DNA from: UBA2834 sp963623365
GTDB lineage: Bacteria > Patescibacteriota > Saccharimonadia > Saccharimonadales > Saccharimonadaceae
Assembly: GCA_963623365.1 (NCBI GenBank)
Contig: CAVFJY010000003.1
Coordinates: 1 to 64,000, forward strand
Length of the DNA stretch: 64,000 bases
Reading direction: 5' to 3'
Numbering within the stretch: the first letter of the stretch is position 1; each line of letters opens with the position of its first letter. A program made the translations under genes and the position numbers. Under the pieces are notes generated by a model. It worked only from the letters and a program-made list of their open reading frames with translations, did not search any database and was not told the origin of the DNA. Shown one piece after another: positions 43,485 to 52,602 of this stretch.

Positions 43485-44885
43485 TTAGTATGCTGCGAAA
43501 ATCGTAACTGTGCCGGACTTATTAGCCGAGCCCTCGGTATATTCCAAGAAGACATGCCTGCCGTTTATGATGTAACGATAGCCCGCAGTAGCGTTGTAGC
43601 CGAGACGAGTCTCAATGCCTTCAATTGAGCTTGCGCGCTGAAGATAAGCACGAAATTCTTCAAAGTCGGCCTCATCGCAATCTGGTACTTCATATCTCAC
43701 GCTTTTGACCTTGTAGCCGCCTTTGTTAAAGTTATAACGTAAGTTGCCGTAGTAGTCGCCACAAGAGATATTCTCAAGATTGAGGTAAGTTCTATATGGA
43801 TCATGCTCGCCGATATAGTAATTGTCGTAGACTTCCTGGTACCCCAATCCATTCATAAACTCTATGTCCTCGATTTTGAAATCGTAGCGTGGATTGCCCC
43901 ACTTCGAGAAATCTACACCATATTCGGCATAGAGCTTAGCGGACAGTTCCTCATCGCTTTCTCCGGTCTCGTCTTGGTTTAGCATAGCGCGATAGTAGCT
44001 AAACGAACCGTTGCCAAGATAGACCATAGGAATTGGATGTTCAAAGAGATATTCTCCGCTCATGTGGCTAATTGCGTAGGGCGAAGCATTCAGGACATAA
44101 GTTCCGTCTCGCTTAGCGATAAGCGTGTAATCCCCCTCAACGCGGACAGATAATATGTGACTACCAACTTCATACCTCCTATACATTAGCGTACTCAAAA
44201 ACATGGTGGTGCCATTTATTGCGTAACAATAAACATTTCCATCAGTATTAATCATTTCTCTGCAGTATTTTTCGATGATTTGTATAACGTCACCTTCAAT
44301 CCCGATAAAATAGTCCCCAACGAATCCATACGCCCAATAATTTGAGTCCGGATAAGACTCTAGGTCATCGGAAATATAAGGATCATAGCTCACTTCGAGG
44401 TCCTTTTTATCCTCAAACTTTCCGTCGATATAGAGGTTAATCCAGCCAAACTGATCTTCACCGACCACGATTGTGCCCTTAGGCGTTCGCTTTATTAAAG
44501 TGGCGTTCTTTTCGACCTTCGACGGAAGCGTGCTATTGTCGACGTCTTTCTTGCCGTAATATTCTTCGTAGAGCTCTTCGTCGTACTCATCCTCCGTTAA
44601 CCAGATTTGTGGCTCAACACCCATCTCGTCAAGATCCCAATATTCTTCATCTTCATCATAGTCACCATCACCAACTTCTTCTTCGAGATAGGCCTGTCCA
44701 GACATGTAGACTTCGTCTTCAGACTCACCAGAGTCGTCGACGTCGCCATTGCTAGCATCAGCCCCGTTGTCGATGTATTCGTTGGTCAATTCTCCTTCGG
44801 CTTGTGCGGTTTGAGCGGTTGTACTCTGTCCGCAACCAGTCAGCATCAGCATCAGTGCAAGGGACAAAATCAGGAACTTCTTCAC
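43485..44885 (-). CDS. Lipoprotein, acidic, unknown function
   Basis: 466 residues from GTG 44885 (AGGAGG 8 nt upstream; the GTG three codons earlier lies inside the Shine-Dalgarno). Signal peptide KKFLILSLALMLMLTG with lipobox LTGC gives a lipid-modified Cys at about 19. Residues about 25-120 are a low-complexity Asp/Glu/Tyr-rich stretch. The rest is beta-rich and has no recognised family. It has an excellent promoter, almost the same as that of the 40144 gene. Confidence 0.75.
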   Translation of the reverse strand: MKKFLILSLALMLMLTGCGQSTTAQTAQAEGELTNEYIDNGADASNGDVDDSGESEDEVYMSGQAYLEEEVGDGDYDEDEEYWDLDEMGVEPQIWLTEDEYDEELYEEYYGKKDVDNSTLPSKVEKNATLIKRTPKGTIVVGEDQFGWINLYIDGKFEDKKDLEVSYDPYISDDLESYPDSNYWAYGFVGDYFIGIEGDVIQIIEKYCREMINTDGNVYCYAINGTTMFLSTLMYRRYEVGSHILSVRVEGDYTLIAKRDGTYVLNASPYAISHMSGEYLFEHPIPMVYLGNGSFSYYRAMLNQDETGESDEELSAKLYAEYGVDFSKWGNPRYDFKIEDIEFMNGLGYQEVYDNYYIGEHDPYRTYLNLENISCGDYYGNLRYNFNKGGYKVKSVRYEVPDCDEADFEEFRAYLQRASSIEGIETRLGYNATAGYRYIINGRHVFLEYTEGSANKSGTVTIFAAY

Positions 44886-44955
44886 AGAAACCACCTCCTA
44901 AAGTGTTCGAGAGTTATTAAGGTGCAATTTGCAGGCAGCAAAGGCCCACAATATA

Positions 44956-44984
44956 ATTATAGCACAAACGGGATGAAAAGTCAA
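44956..44984 (-). promoter_or_regulatory. Strong sigma-70-type promoter (lipoprotein gene), shared 29-bp form
   Basis: On the minus strand TTGACT, 17 bp, TATAAT with TGC before it. It differs from the 40045-40073 promoter at three bases only and also has 70 nt from -10 to start codon. Confidence 0.88.
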
Positions 44985-45006
44985 AATAGCAAAAGGCCGT
45001 GACGCC

Positions 45007-45034
45007 AAAAACTCCCCAAAACGGGGAGTTTTTA
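45007..45034. terminator. Bidirectional intrinsic terminator of rpoBC
   Basis: AAAAACTCCCC, a 5-nt loop, GGGGAGTTTTT. Confidence 0.88.
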
Positions 45035-45050
45035 TGCTTTGCCGATATTT

Positions 45051-48000
45051 TTAGGCAGCTTCGAGCTCTTCGGCGGCTGGCTCAGTAGAGGATTCGACAT
45101 CCCCTGTATTATCAGCCGTGTCAGTGGCGCCAGTATAGGCAGCGAGCGACTCGATACCCGTACCAACCGGAATTTTGCGACCGATAATCACATTTTCCTT
45201 GAGACCACGGAGATGATCGACGCGACCCGAAATCGCCGAGGAAATCAAGACGCGAGTCGTATCCTGGAAGGATGCAGCCGAAAGGAAGGAATCGGAGTAA
45301 ATCGAAACCTTTGAGATACCTAGCAACATCTGCGTATAGTCAGCTGGCATCTTCCCCTCTGCGACAGCGCGCGCATTCTCCTCAGAGACGGCAGCTTTGC
45401 TAACAATATCGCCTGTCACAAAGCTAGTATCACCCGGTTCCTCAATCATCACGCGCGAGAACATCTGGCGGATGATAATCTCGAGATGTTTAGCGGAAAT
45501 TTCGTGCCCCTGAGCAGCATAAATTGTAAGAATATCATTTAAGATATAGCGCTCAGTTTCTTCGATGCCCTTATATTTCATCAAATCCTGCAAGTTCAAC
45601 GAGCCTTCAGAGAGACGATCGCCCGGTTCGACACGGTCGCCATCTTTGACAGTGAGTGCGAAGTCCATCGGTACAGAGACCTTGAGCGGAGCGCCAGCAT
45701 TGGCGACCAGCACAATTTCGTCTTGTGTCAGTTCGGCGACGCCATCGAATGGGGCAATAATTGGCTCAGCACCTTTGGTTTTGCTAGCAATCACTGCGCC
45801 AGTTTTAACGCTTGCGCCATCTTTAACTTTGGCTTTACGGCCGTCGAGTTTGAAGTGCTCGGCTTTACCTGCATCAGGCGTAACCTGAACGACATTATAG
45901 CGTCCTTCTTCCCACGTATTAACAACACCAGCAATAGTCGAAATGAAGGCTTGCCCCTTTGGATTGCGTGCTTCAAGCAACTCCTCGACGCGCGGAAGAC
46001 CACGCGAGATAGCGCCTGAACCCGCAACACCACTAGAGTGCTTGGTATCCAATGTTAGCTGAGTACCCGGCTCACCAACAGATTGGGCAGCAATTACACC
46101 AACTGGCTCATGGTAAGCAACTGGCATACGCGTCGACATGTCGATGCCGTAAGCCTTGCGCGGTACGCCGTCGTTACATTCAGTTGTCAGAATACTTTGA
46201 ATCTTGAGGCTATCAATCTCGTCGTCTGCGGCGAGTTGGTCGGCCATTTCGCGCGTAATGAGTTCGTCGACACTCAAGCCATATTTTTCAACCGCTTCAG
46301 CCGAATAGCGACCATAAATACGATCGGCAAAATTAATGCCAGTAATATCGCTTTCGCTCTTGTAGATACGGAAGCCTGGATCGACAGCTTCGGTTTCGAC
46401 CGTAAAGACATCCTGCGAGACATCAACGAGACGACGTGTGAGGTAGCCAGAGTCGGCGGTACGCAGAGCGGTTGATACCTGCCCCTGACGTGCGCCACGA
46501 GTAGCAATGAAGGATTCAAGCGTATTGAGACCTTTCTTATAGCTAGACTTGACTGGAAGCTCAATTTCACGGTTGAAGACGTCCACCATGATGCCAATCG
46601 TAGCAGAAGCAAGCTTGATGTTACCAGCAGAGCCACGTGCGCCCGAGTTTGTCATGATAGAAATATTCGTATCAAGATGCGCGAGATTGTCTTTCACGAG
46701 CTGCGAAATCTGGTCATCGACCTTGCGCCAAGCAGCGACAGTCAGGCGATAGCGCTCTTCTTCAGTAATGAGACCATCCTCAAATTGCTGATTAATCTGC
46801 GCAGCAACACCTTCGCCCTCGGCAATCATTGGCTCAACTTCTGGATAATATGGATAGTCGTCCTTGGAGGTTGAAACGCCCGCGATAGTTTCATATTTGA
46901 AGGAGAGGTCCTTAATCGCGTCAGCAGTAGCAACGGCAGCATCGGCGCCAAATTGGTTCAAGATGTTTGCCATTACTTTCTTTAGGTGCTTACTGTTTTG
47001 GACTTCGTTATCGTATGGATATTCCTTTGGTAGAATCTCATTAAAGAAGACGCGGCCAAGGGTCGTATCGCGCTTTTGCCCCTTCGTATGGACACGAATT
47101 GGTGTCTGAAGCTGAATCAGGCCCATATCGTAGGCAAGCTCGGCTTCATAAACACTCGTATAAGCCTTGCGCTCTGTTTGAGCGGATGGTTTTTCATAAG
47201 TGAGATAGTAGCTACCAAGCACGACATCCTGCGTAATCGAAAGAACCGGTGCGCCATCGGCTGGCTTCAAGAGGTTCTTACCTGCGGCCATCAATTCACG
47301 CGCTTCAGCTTGAGCCTCGGCGGAAAGTGGAAGATGGACCGCCATCTGGTCACCATCATAGTCGGCGTTGAAACCGTTAGCAACCAGTGGATGCAACTGA
47401 ATCGCTTTGCCATCAATCAACTTTGGCTGGAAAGCCTGAACGGAGAGACGGTGAAGAGATGGAGCCCGGTTGAGCAACACATACTTCCCTTCAATTACCT
47501 CATCAAGCGCATCCCAGATTACGGTTTCGCCCTGCTCAATCATACGCGAAGCAGAGCGGATGTTGTTCGCATATTCATTCTTAATCAACCAGGAAATCAC
47601 AAATGGCTTAAAGAGTTCCAGTGCCATCTGTTTTGGTAGACCACATTGATGCAAGCGCAATTCTGGGCCAACCACAATTACGGAGCGACCAGAATAGTCG
47701 ACACGCTTACCTAACAGGTTCTGGCGGAAACGCCCCTGCTTACCTTTGAGCAAGTCAGACAAACTCTTCAGCTTACGGCGACCATTTTGCGAATTAGCAG
47801 TACGACCACCACGTGAGGCATTATTGTCGATCAAAGCATCAACCGCCTCTTGAAGCATACGTTTTTCATTGCGCTGAATCACTTCTGGCGCGTTCAGGTC
47901 AATCAATTTCTTCAAGCGATTGTTGCGGTTAATTACGCGACGATAAAGGTCGTTCAAATCAGTTGTAGCAAAGCGGCCACCCGCCAACGAAATCATTGGA

Positions 48001-48929
48001 CGCAAATCTGGCGGAATAACTGGAATCACATTCAAGATGAGATCAGTTGGCTTAATGCCGGCAGATTGCATGCCTTCGAGCACCTTCAGGCGCTTCATAA
48101 TGCGCTTCTGCTTCTGGCCTTTACTGTTCTCGGCTTCTTCGTGCAATTCTTCGACCATCTTGTCGAGATCAATTTCTTCGAGCAGTTTCCGAATGCCATT
48201 CGCACCCATTTCAACCGTGACGAGGTCTTCATAGCCCTCATCCATATCCTCGAGGTTGCGATAATCGATTTCATTAATAACGGCCCCCTTAACAAAGCCG
48301 GTTAAAATCGCTTTCTTATTGCGGTAGTTATTCTCAAGCTCCTCAAGTTCCTTAGTCTGGTCTTCGTCGAGCTTTTTAATCGTATCGCTATCTTTATCTT
48401 TCATTTCGGCTTCGAAACGAGCCTTGATAGCTTGGCGGCCGAGGTCAGTCTCAGTTTCGAGGTCCTCAAGTCGCTTCGCAATTTCTTCAGTATCGGCGTC
48501 GGTGATAATATAGGCGGCAAAATAGACGACTTTTTCGATATTCTTAACAGTGATATCGAGCAAGAGACTAAGTGCCGATGGCGTACCGCGCATAAACCAA
48601 ATGTGCGCGACAGGTGCAGCTAGCGAAATGTGCCCCATACGTTCACGACGAGTAATACTCTTCGTTACCAAGTTGCCTTCTTTATCGACAGCAGCTTCCC
48701 GCGAGCGTACGCCCTTAAGCTTGGGGTCGTTTGGATTAATATCTTTGACTGGACCAAAGATGCGCTCGCAAAAGAGGCCATCGCGTTCCGGCTTCTGCGT
48801 GCGATAATTAATTGTTTCTGGTTTTAAGACTTCGCCGTAGCTCCAGTTGAGGATGTCTTCCTCGCTAGCGACACAGAGACGAATCGAATCAAAATCGTTC
48901 GCACTAATAAAGTTATCTTGCCAAGCCAT
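45051..48929 (-). CDS. rpoC: DNA-directed RNA polymerase subunit beta'
   Basis: 1292 residues. The catalytic Mg site NADYDGDQMAVH is intact, and RQNLLGKRVDYSGRSVIVVGP, HRLSVQAFQPKL and GARGSAGNIK are typical. Two features are odd. The N-terminal zinc ribbon, expected at residues about 62-90, has no cysteine, and the second zinc site is also missing (ILTTECNDGVPRKAYG has one Cys and the region before it none). The trigger-loop motif reads LDTKH where most bacteria have MRTFH; the catalytic His is kept. It begins 1 bp after the rpoB stop. Confidence 0.98.
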   Translation of the reverse strand: MAWQDNFISANDFDSIRLCVASEEDILNWSYGEVLKPETINYRTQKPERDGLFCERIFGPVKDINPNDPKLKGVRSREAAVDKEGNLVTKSITRRERMGHISLAAPVAHIWFMRGTPSALSLLLDITVKNIEKVVYFAAYIITDADTEEIAKRLEDLETETDLGRQAIKARFEAEMKDKDSDTIKKLDEDQTKELEELENNYRNKKAILTGFVKGAVINEIDYRNLEDMDEGYEDLVTVEMGANGIRKLLEEIDLDKMVEELHEEAENSKGQKQKRIMKRLKVLEGMQSAGIKPTDLILNVIPVIPPDLRPMISLAGGRFATTDLNDLYRRVINRNNRLKKLIDLNAPEVIQRNEKRMLQEAVDALIDNNASRGGRTANSQNGRRKLKSLSDLLKGKQGRFRQNLLGKRVDYSGRSVIVVGPELRLHQCGLPKQMALELFKPFVISWLIKNEYANNIRSASRMIEQGETVIWDALDEVIEGKYVLLNRAPSLHRLSVQAFQPKLIDGKAIQLHPLVANGFNADYDGDQMAVHLPLSAEAQAEARELMAAGKNLLKPADGAPVLSITQDVVLGSYYLTYEKPSAQTERKAYTSVYEAELAYDMGLIQLQTPIRVHTKGQKRDTTLGRVFFNEILPKEYPYDNEVQNSKHLKKVMANILNQFGADAAVATADAIKDLSFKYETIAGVSTSKDDYPYYPEVEPMIAEGEGVAAQINQQFEDGLITEEERYRLTVAAWRKVDDQISQLVKDNLAHLDTNISIMTNSGARGSAGNIKLASATIGIMVDVFNREIELPVKSSYKKGLNTLESFIATRGARQGQVSTALRTADSGYLTRRLVDVSQDVFTVETEAVDPGFRIYKSESDITGINFADRIYGRYSAEAVEKYGLSVDELITREMADQLAADDEIDSLKIQSILTTECNDGVPRKAYGIDMSTRMPVAYHEPVGVIAAQSVGEPGTQLTLDTKHSSGVAGSGAISRGLPRVEELLEARNPKGQAFISTIAGVVNTWEEGRYNVVQVTPDAGKAEHFKLDGRKAKVKDGASVKTGAVIASKTKGAEPIIAPFDGVAELTQDEIVLVANAGAPLKVSVPMDFALTVKDGDRVEPGDRLSEGSLNLQDLMKYKGIEETERYILNDILTIYAAQGHEISAKHLEIIIRQMFSRVMIEEPGDTSFVTGDIVSKAAVSEENARAVAEGKMPADYTQMLLGISKVSIYSDSFLSAASFQDTTRVLISSAISGRVDHLRGLKENVIIGRKIPVGTGIESLAAYTGATDTADNTGDVESSTEPAAEELEAA

Positions 48930-48930
48930 A

Positions 48931-51900
48931 TTAGAGATCCTCCCCTAAATCAGTTGTTATATCGTCTTCGACGCTGTCATCGGCTTCCGTTTCAGCATCG
49001 TATTCATCGTAATCTTCATCGTCGACGTCAGACGTGGCTTCGGCTTCAACTTCGTCGAGACCGTCTTCGTCGACATATTCCTCTGGCGGTATGTCACCCT
49101 TTTGTGCGTAAATAACCGAATCGTCACGTTGATGTTCGACCTCTTCGGTCGTCTTTTCGATGACACGATCGGCGTCTTTAGCATCGCCATTATCGATCAA
49201 GTCAACCTTCAGACCCAAACCTTGCAACTCTTTAACTAAGACATTGAAGCCTTCTGGGAGTTTTGGCCCCTCGATATCGGTATCTTTAATAATCGATTCA
49301 TAGGCTTTAGCGCGGCCGTAAACATCATCAGACTTGATAGTGAGCATTTCCTGCAATGTGGATGCAGCGCCATAAGCTTCGAGCGTCCACACTTCCATCT
49401 CGCCAAAGCGCTGACCACCGTTCTGAGCTTTACCGCCAAGCGGCTGCTGGGTCACCATCGTGTATGGACCAGTCGAGCGCGCATGAATCTTGTCGGCAAC
49501 CATATGATGCAATTTCAACATATACATCACGCCCACGGTAATGCGTTCTTCAAATGGTTCACCGGTGAGACCATCATAGAGCTTAACGCGACCATCAGAT
49601 TCAAAGCCTGCCTTATTCAACTCAGCCGAAATCGTTTCATCGGATACGGAATTGAAAGATGGAGTCGTAACTTTGTAGCCCAAAGCGCGAGCAGCCATGC
49701 CAAGATGTGTCTCAAAGAGCTGACCGAGATTCATACGGGAAGGCACACCCATTGGGTTGAGCAAAACATCGATTGGTGTACCGTCTTCCATGAATGGCAT
49801 ATCTTCAACTGGCAAAATACGCGCGACAACACCCTTGTTGCCGTGACGACCAGACAACTTATCGCCAACGGAAATTTTGCGCATTTCGGCGACATAAATC
49901 TTAATCTGCATCAAAACGCCGGATTTGAGATCGTTACCCTGTTCACGAGTGAAGATTTTTACGCCCACAACTTTGCCACCATCCGAACCATTCATGCGAA
50001 CAGAAGTATCACGAACGTCTTTAGCCTTCTCGCCAAAGATAGCACGAAGCAGGCGTTCCTCGGAGCTAAGCTCTTGCTGTTCGCCTTTTGGCGTAATCTT
50101 ACCGACCAAGACGTCGCCTGGACGAACCTCGGAACCAACCGTAACAATGCCATCTTCGCCAAGGTGGCGCAGAGCAGCTTCAGAAACATTCGGAATATCA
50201 CGCGTTACTTGCTCAGGGCCAATTCGAGTTTCGCGCACTTCGACATCAAAGTCGCGAATGTTGATGCTAGTCAGTTCATCATCTTGAACAAGACGCTTCG
50301 AAATGACAATTGCGTCGTCCATGTTGTAACCACGCCATGGCATGAAAGCGACCAACATGTTTTTGCCTAATGCCAACTCGCCGTGGTCAACCGAGGCGCC
50401 TTCAATCAGGACATCGCCTTTCTTGACTTTTTGGCCACGCTTCACGACAGTGCGCTCATCATAACAACGATCGTCATTGGTCTTCATGAAGTGAATCAAA
50501 TTGTAGCTCTTCGTGTCTTTCTTGCCGGCATATTTAACTTCGACAACGTTAGAGTCGGCCTTAATAACCTCGCCGTCGGCTTCCGCGAAGACGATTTGAG
50601 ACAAGTTCTTAGCGACTTCGCCATCGATACCAGTCGAGACAATTGCGGCTTCTGGCTTAATCAGTGGTACAGCCTGTTTCTGCATCGCGCAGGCCATCAA
50701 AGAGCGGTCGACACGGTTCTTCTCGACAAATGGAATCATCGAAGCAGCGACACCGAGAATCTCTTTGTGCGCAGCATCCATATGTGTAACTTCGCTAGCC
50801 ATTACCTGCGTTGGCTGAAGAGCCTTACGAGCGGAAACATATTCATCAAGGAAGCGGCCATCTTTGTCCAACTTGGCGCTAGTATCAGCAATTACCATGT
50901 TCTCCTCAGCGGCAGCATCAACATAAACGATTTCGTTGGTAACTTTGCCGTCTTTAACGACACGATATGGCGCTTCAATAAAGCCATAATCATTAATGCG
51001 CGCATAAGTCGCAAGGTTCAACACGAGGCCAACGTTGCCACCTTCTGGCGTTTCAACCGTACAAATGCGACCATAATGAGTTGGATGCGTATCGCGAACT
51101 TCGAAGCCGGCGCGTTCACGCGTCAAGCCGCCTGGACCCATACTGGAGAGACGACGCTTGTGCGAAAGTTCGCTGAATGGGTTAGTTTCATCCATCAACT
51201 GGCTCAACTGGGAGCTACTAAAGAATTCTTTCACGGCAGCGGTCACCGGGCGCGAGTTAACTAGTTGCGCTGGCGTAACGGTAGCAGGATCACTCATCGA
51301 CATGCGGTCGAGAATATTGCGCTGCAGACGCAACATACCAAGGCGGAACTGGCGCTGTACCAATTCGCCAACCAATTTAACACGACGATTAGCAAGCGAG
51401 TCGATGTCATCAACTGGATCCTGCGTATTGTTTAGGCGAATAATTTCGCGAATAATCGCAATCAAGTCCTTCATCTGAAGCGTGCGATGCACTTCGTCGT
51501 TTGGCGTATCAAAGCCAAGGCGCTGATTAATCTTGTAGCGGCCAACTCGAGAATAATCATAGCGGCGATAATCATTAAAAGTACGCTCAATCATATTCTT
51601 GGCGTTCTCAACCGTCGCGAGGTCACCTGGACGAATCCGGCGATAAATCTCAAGCAGAGCACTGCCCTGATTGTCGGATGGATCCCGCTCAAGCGTGTTT
51701 TCGATATAACGGACGTCGCCAGTGTCGATGTCCTTAAAATCGGCAACGATTTCACTCTTCTTGCGGCCAAGAGCGCGCAAGAGTGTCGTAACAGGAACTT
51801 TCTTGCGGCGGTCAATCTTGACATAGATAACGCCTTTAGTATCAGTCTCAAATTCGAGCCAGGCGCCCCGACCTGGGATAATTTTTGCACCATAATAATT

Positions 51901-52362
51901 ATGGCCCGCGACCGTATCAGCCTGGAAGAATACACCAGCGGAACGGATCAGCTGCGAAACAATCACACGCTCAGTGCCATTAATAATAAAGCTGGCGCGA
52001 TCGGTCATCCATGGATAATCGCCAAAATAGATATCCTGCTCTTTAACTTCGCCGGTCTGTTTGTTAGTCAATTCGACGTTGACATGCAGCGGCGCCTCAT
52101 AAGTTGTGAGATTTTCTTTGGCGCTTTGGTCGCTTTCAACTGGATTTTTGAAATAATAGTCCTTAAAGCGTAAGCTCAATTTTTGACCGGAATAGTCATC
52201 AATCGGATTGAGCTCATTAAAGACTTCTTGCAGACCATAATCGACAAATTCTTGCCATGATTTAGTCTGATGCTCGGTTAAGTTTGGTATTGGAAGAACT
52301 TGGTCGCCCTCGGTAAAAGATACCCGGCTACCACTCCTTGCGGTATTTGTAGTTTCTGCCAC
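48931..52362 (-). CDS. rpoB: DNA-directed RNA polymerase subunit beta
   Basis: 1143 residues. The rifampicin region is FFSSSQLSQLMDETNPFSEL then HKRRLSSMGPGGL, with the Asp, His and Ser residues usually found in sensitive enzymes. VRDTHPTHYGRICTVETPEG and GVPSRMNLGQLFETHLG are typical. The last 45-50 residues are a very acidic tail (DEDYDEYDAETEADD...), unusual for RpoB. The start is GTG with GCGAGGGA upstream. First gene of rpoB-rpoC, with a 113-nt leader. Confidence 0.98.
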   Translation of the reverse strand: MAETTNTARSGSRVSFTEGDQVLPIPNLTEHQTKSWQEFVDYGLQEVFNELNPIDDYSGQKLSLRFKDYYFKNPVESDQSAKENLTTYEAPLHVNVELTNKQTGEVKEQDIYFGDYPWMTDRASFIINGTERVIVSQLIRSAGVFFQADTVAGHNYYGAKIIPGRGAWLEFETDTKGVIYVKIDRRKKVPVTTLLRALGRKKSEIVADFKDIDTGDVRYIENTLERDPSDNQGSALLEIYRRIRPGDLATVENAKNMIERTFNDYRRYDYSRVGRYKINQRLGFDTPNDEVHRTLQMKDLIAIIREIIRLNNTQDPVDDIDSLANRRVKLVGELVQRQFRLGMLRLQRNILDRMSMSDPATVTPAQLVNSRPVTAAVKEFFSSSQLSQLMDETNPFSELSHKRRLSSMGPGGLTRERAGFEVRDTHPTHYGRICTVETPEGGNVGLVLNLATYARINDYGFIEAPYRVVKDGKVTNEIVYVDAAAEENMVIADTSAKLDKDGRFLDEYVSARKALQPTQVMASEVTHMDAAHKEILGVAASMIPFVEKNRVDRSLMACAMQKQAVPLIKPEAAIVSTGIDGEVAKNLSQIVFAEADGEVIKADSNVVEVKYAGKKDTKSYNLIHFMKTNDDRCYDERTVVKRGQKVKKGDVLIEGASVDHGELALGKNMLVAFMPWRGYNMDDAIVISKRLVQDDELTSINIRDFDVEVRETRIGPEQVTRDIPNVSEAALRHLGEDGIVTVGSEVRPGDVLVGKITPKGEQQELSSEERLLRAIFGEKAKDVRDTSVRMNGSDGGKVVGVKIFTREQGNDLKSGVLMQIKIYVAEMRKISVGDKLSGRHGNKGVVARILPVEDMPFMEDGTPIDVLLNPMGVPSRMNLGQLFETHLGMAARALGYKVTTPSFNSVSDETISAELNKAGFESDGRVKLYDGLTGEPFEERITVGVMYMLKLHHMVADKIHARSTGPYTMVTQQPLGGKAQNGGQRFGEMEVWTLEAYGAASTLQEMLTIKSDDVYGRAKAYESIIKDTDIEGPKLPEGFNVLVKELQGLGLKVDLIDNGDAKDADRVIEKTTEEVEHQRDDSVIYAQKGDIPPEEYVDEDGLDEVEAEATSDVDDEDYDEYDAETEADDSVEDDITTDLGEDL

Positions 52363-52481
52363 ATTCCCTCGCTGTTTATTAGTGTTGATACTCTGGCCGG
52401 AAGATCACCGCTTTGACCCCCATTCTGCATTGCCGGAGCAGAAGTTCAAAATAATCAAAGCACACTACTTCTTAGCTAGAT

Positions 52482-52510
52482 ATTTTAGCAGATTTTTTCA
52501 AGTTTCACAA
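52482..52510 (-). promoter_or_regulatory. Promoter of rpoBC
   Basis: On the minus strand TTGTGA (52505-52510), 17 bp, TGC-TAAAAT (52482-52487). The implied leader is about 113 nt. No L10-type or other known leader structure was recognised. Confidence 0.75.
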
Positions 52511-52602
52511 GTTCTTTCTTGCCTGAAAAATATAAATTTTTATGCTTGCGCGTTCAAACATGAGCATTTAAAATGAAAATATATAGGAGGTTAGATTAAG
52601 CA

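Noticed and set aside
47076..47639. Plus-strand frame of 187 codons opposite rpoC
   Set aside because: It is antisense to conserved rpoC, with no start signals.
49483..51264. Two long plus-strand frames (about 295 and 293 codons) opposite rpoB
   Set aside because: They lie fully antisense to a strongly conserved gene, have no ribosome sites and no protein-like motif. They are by-products of rpoB codon use.
52363..52475. Known leader structure (L10-type or riboswitch) in the rpoBC leader
   Set aside because: Only weak CCGG self-pairing is visible, with no recognised fold.
52500..52515. GTTTCAC half-site near rpoB, considered as parS
   Set aside because: Only one half of the TGTTTCACGTGAAACA palindrome matches.
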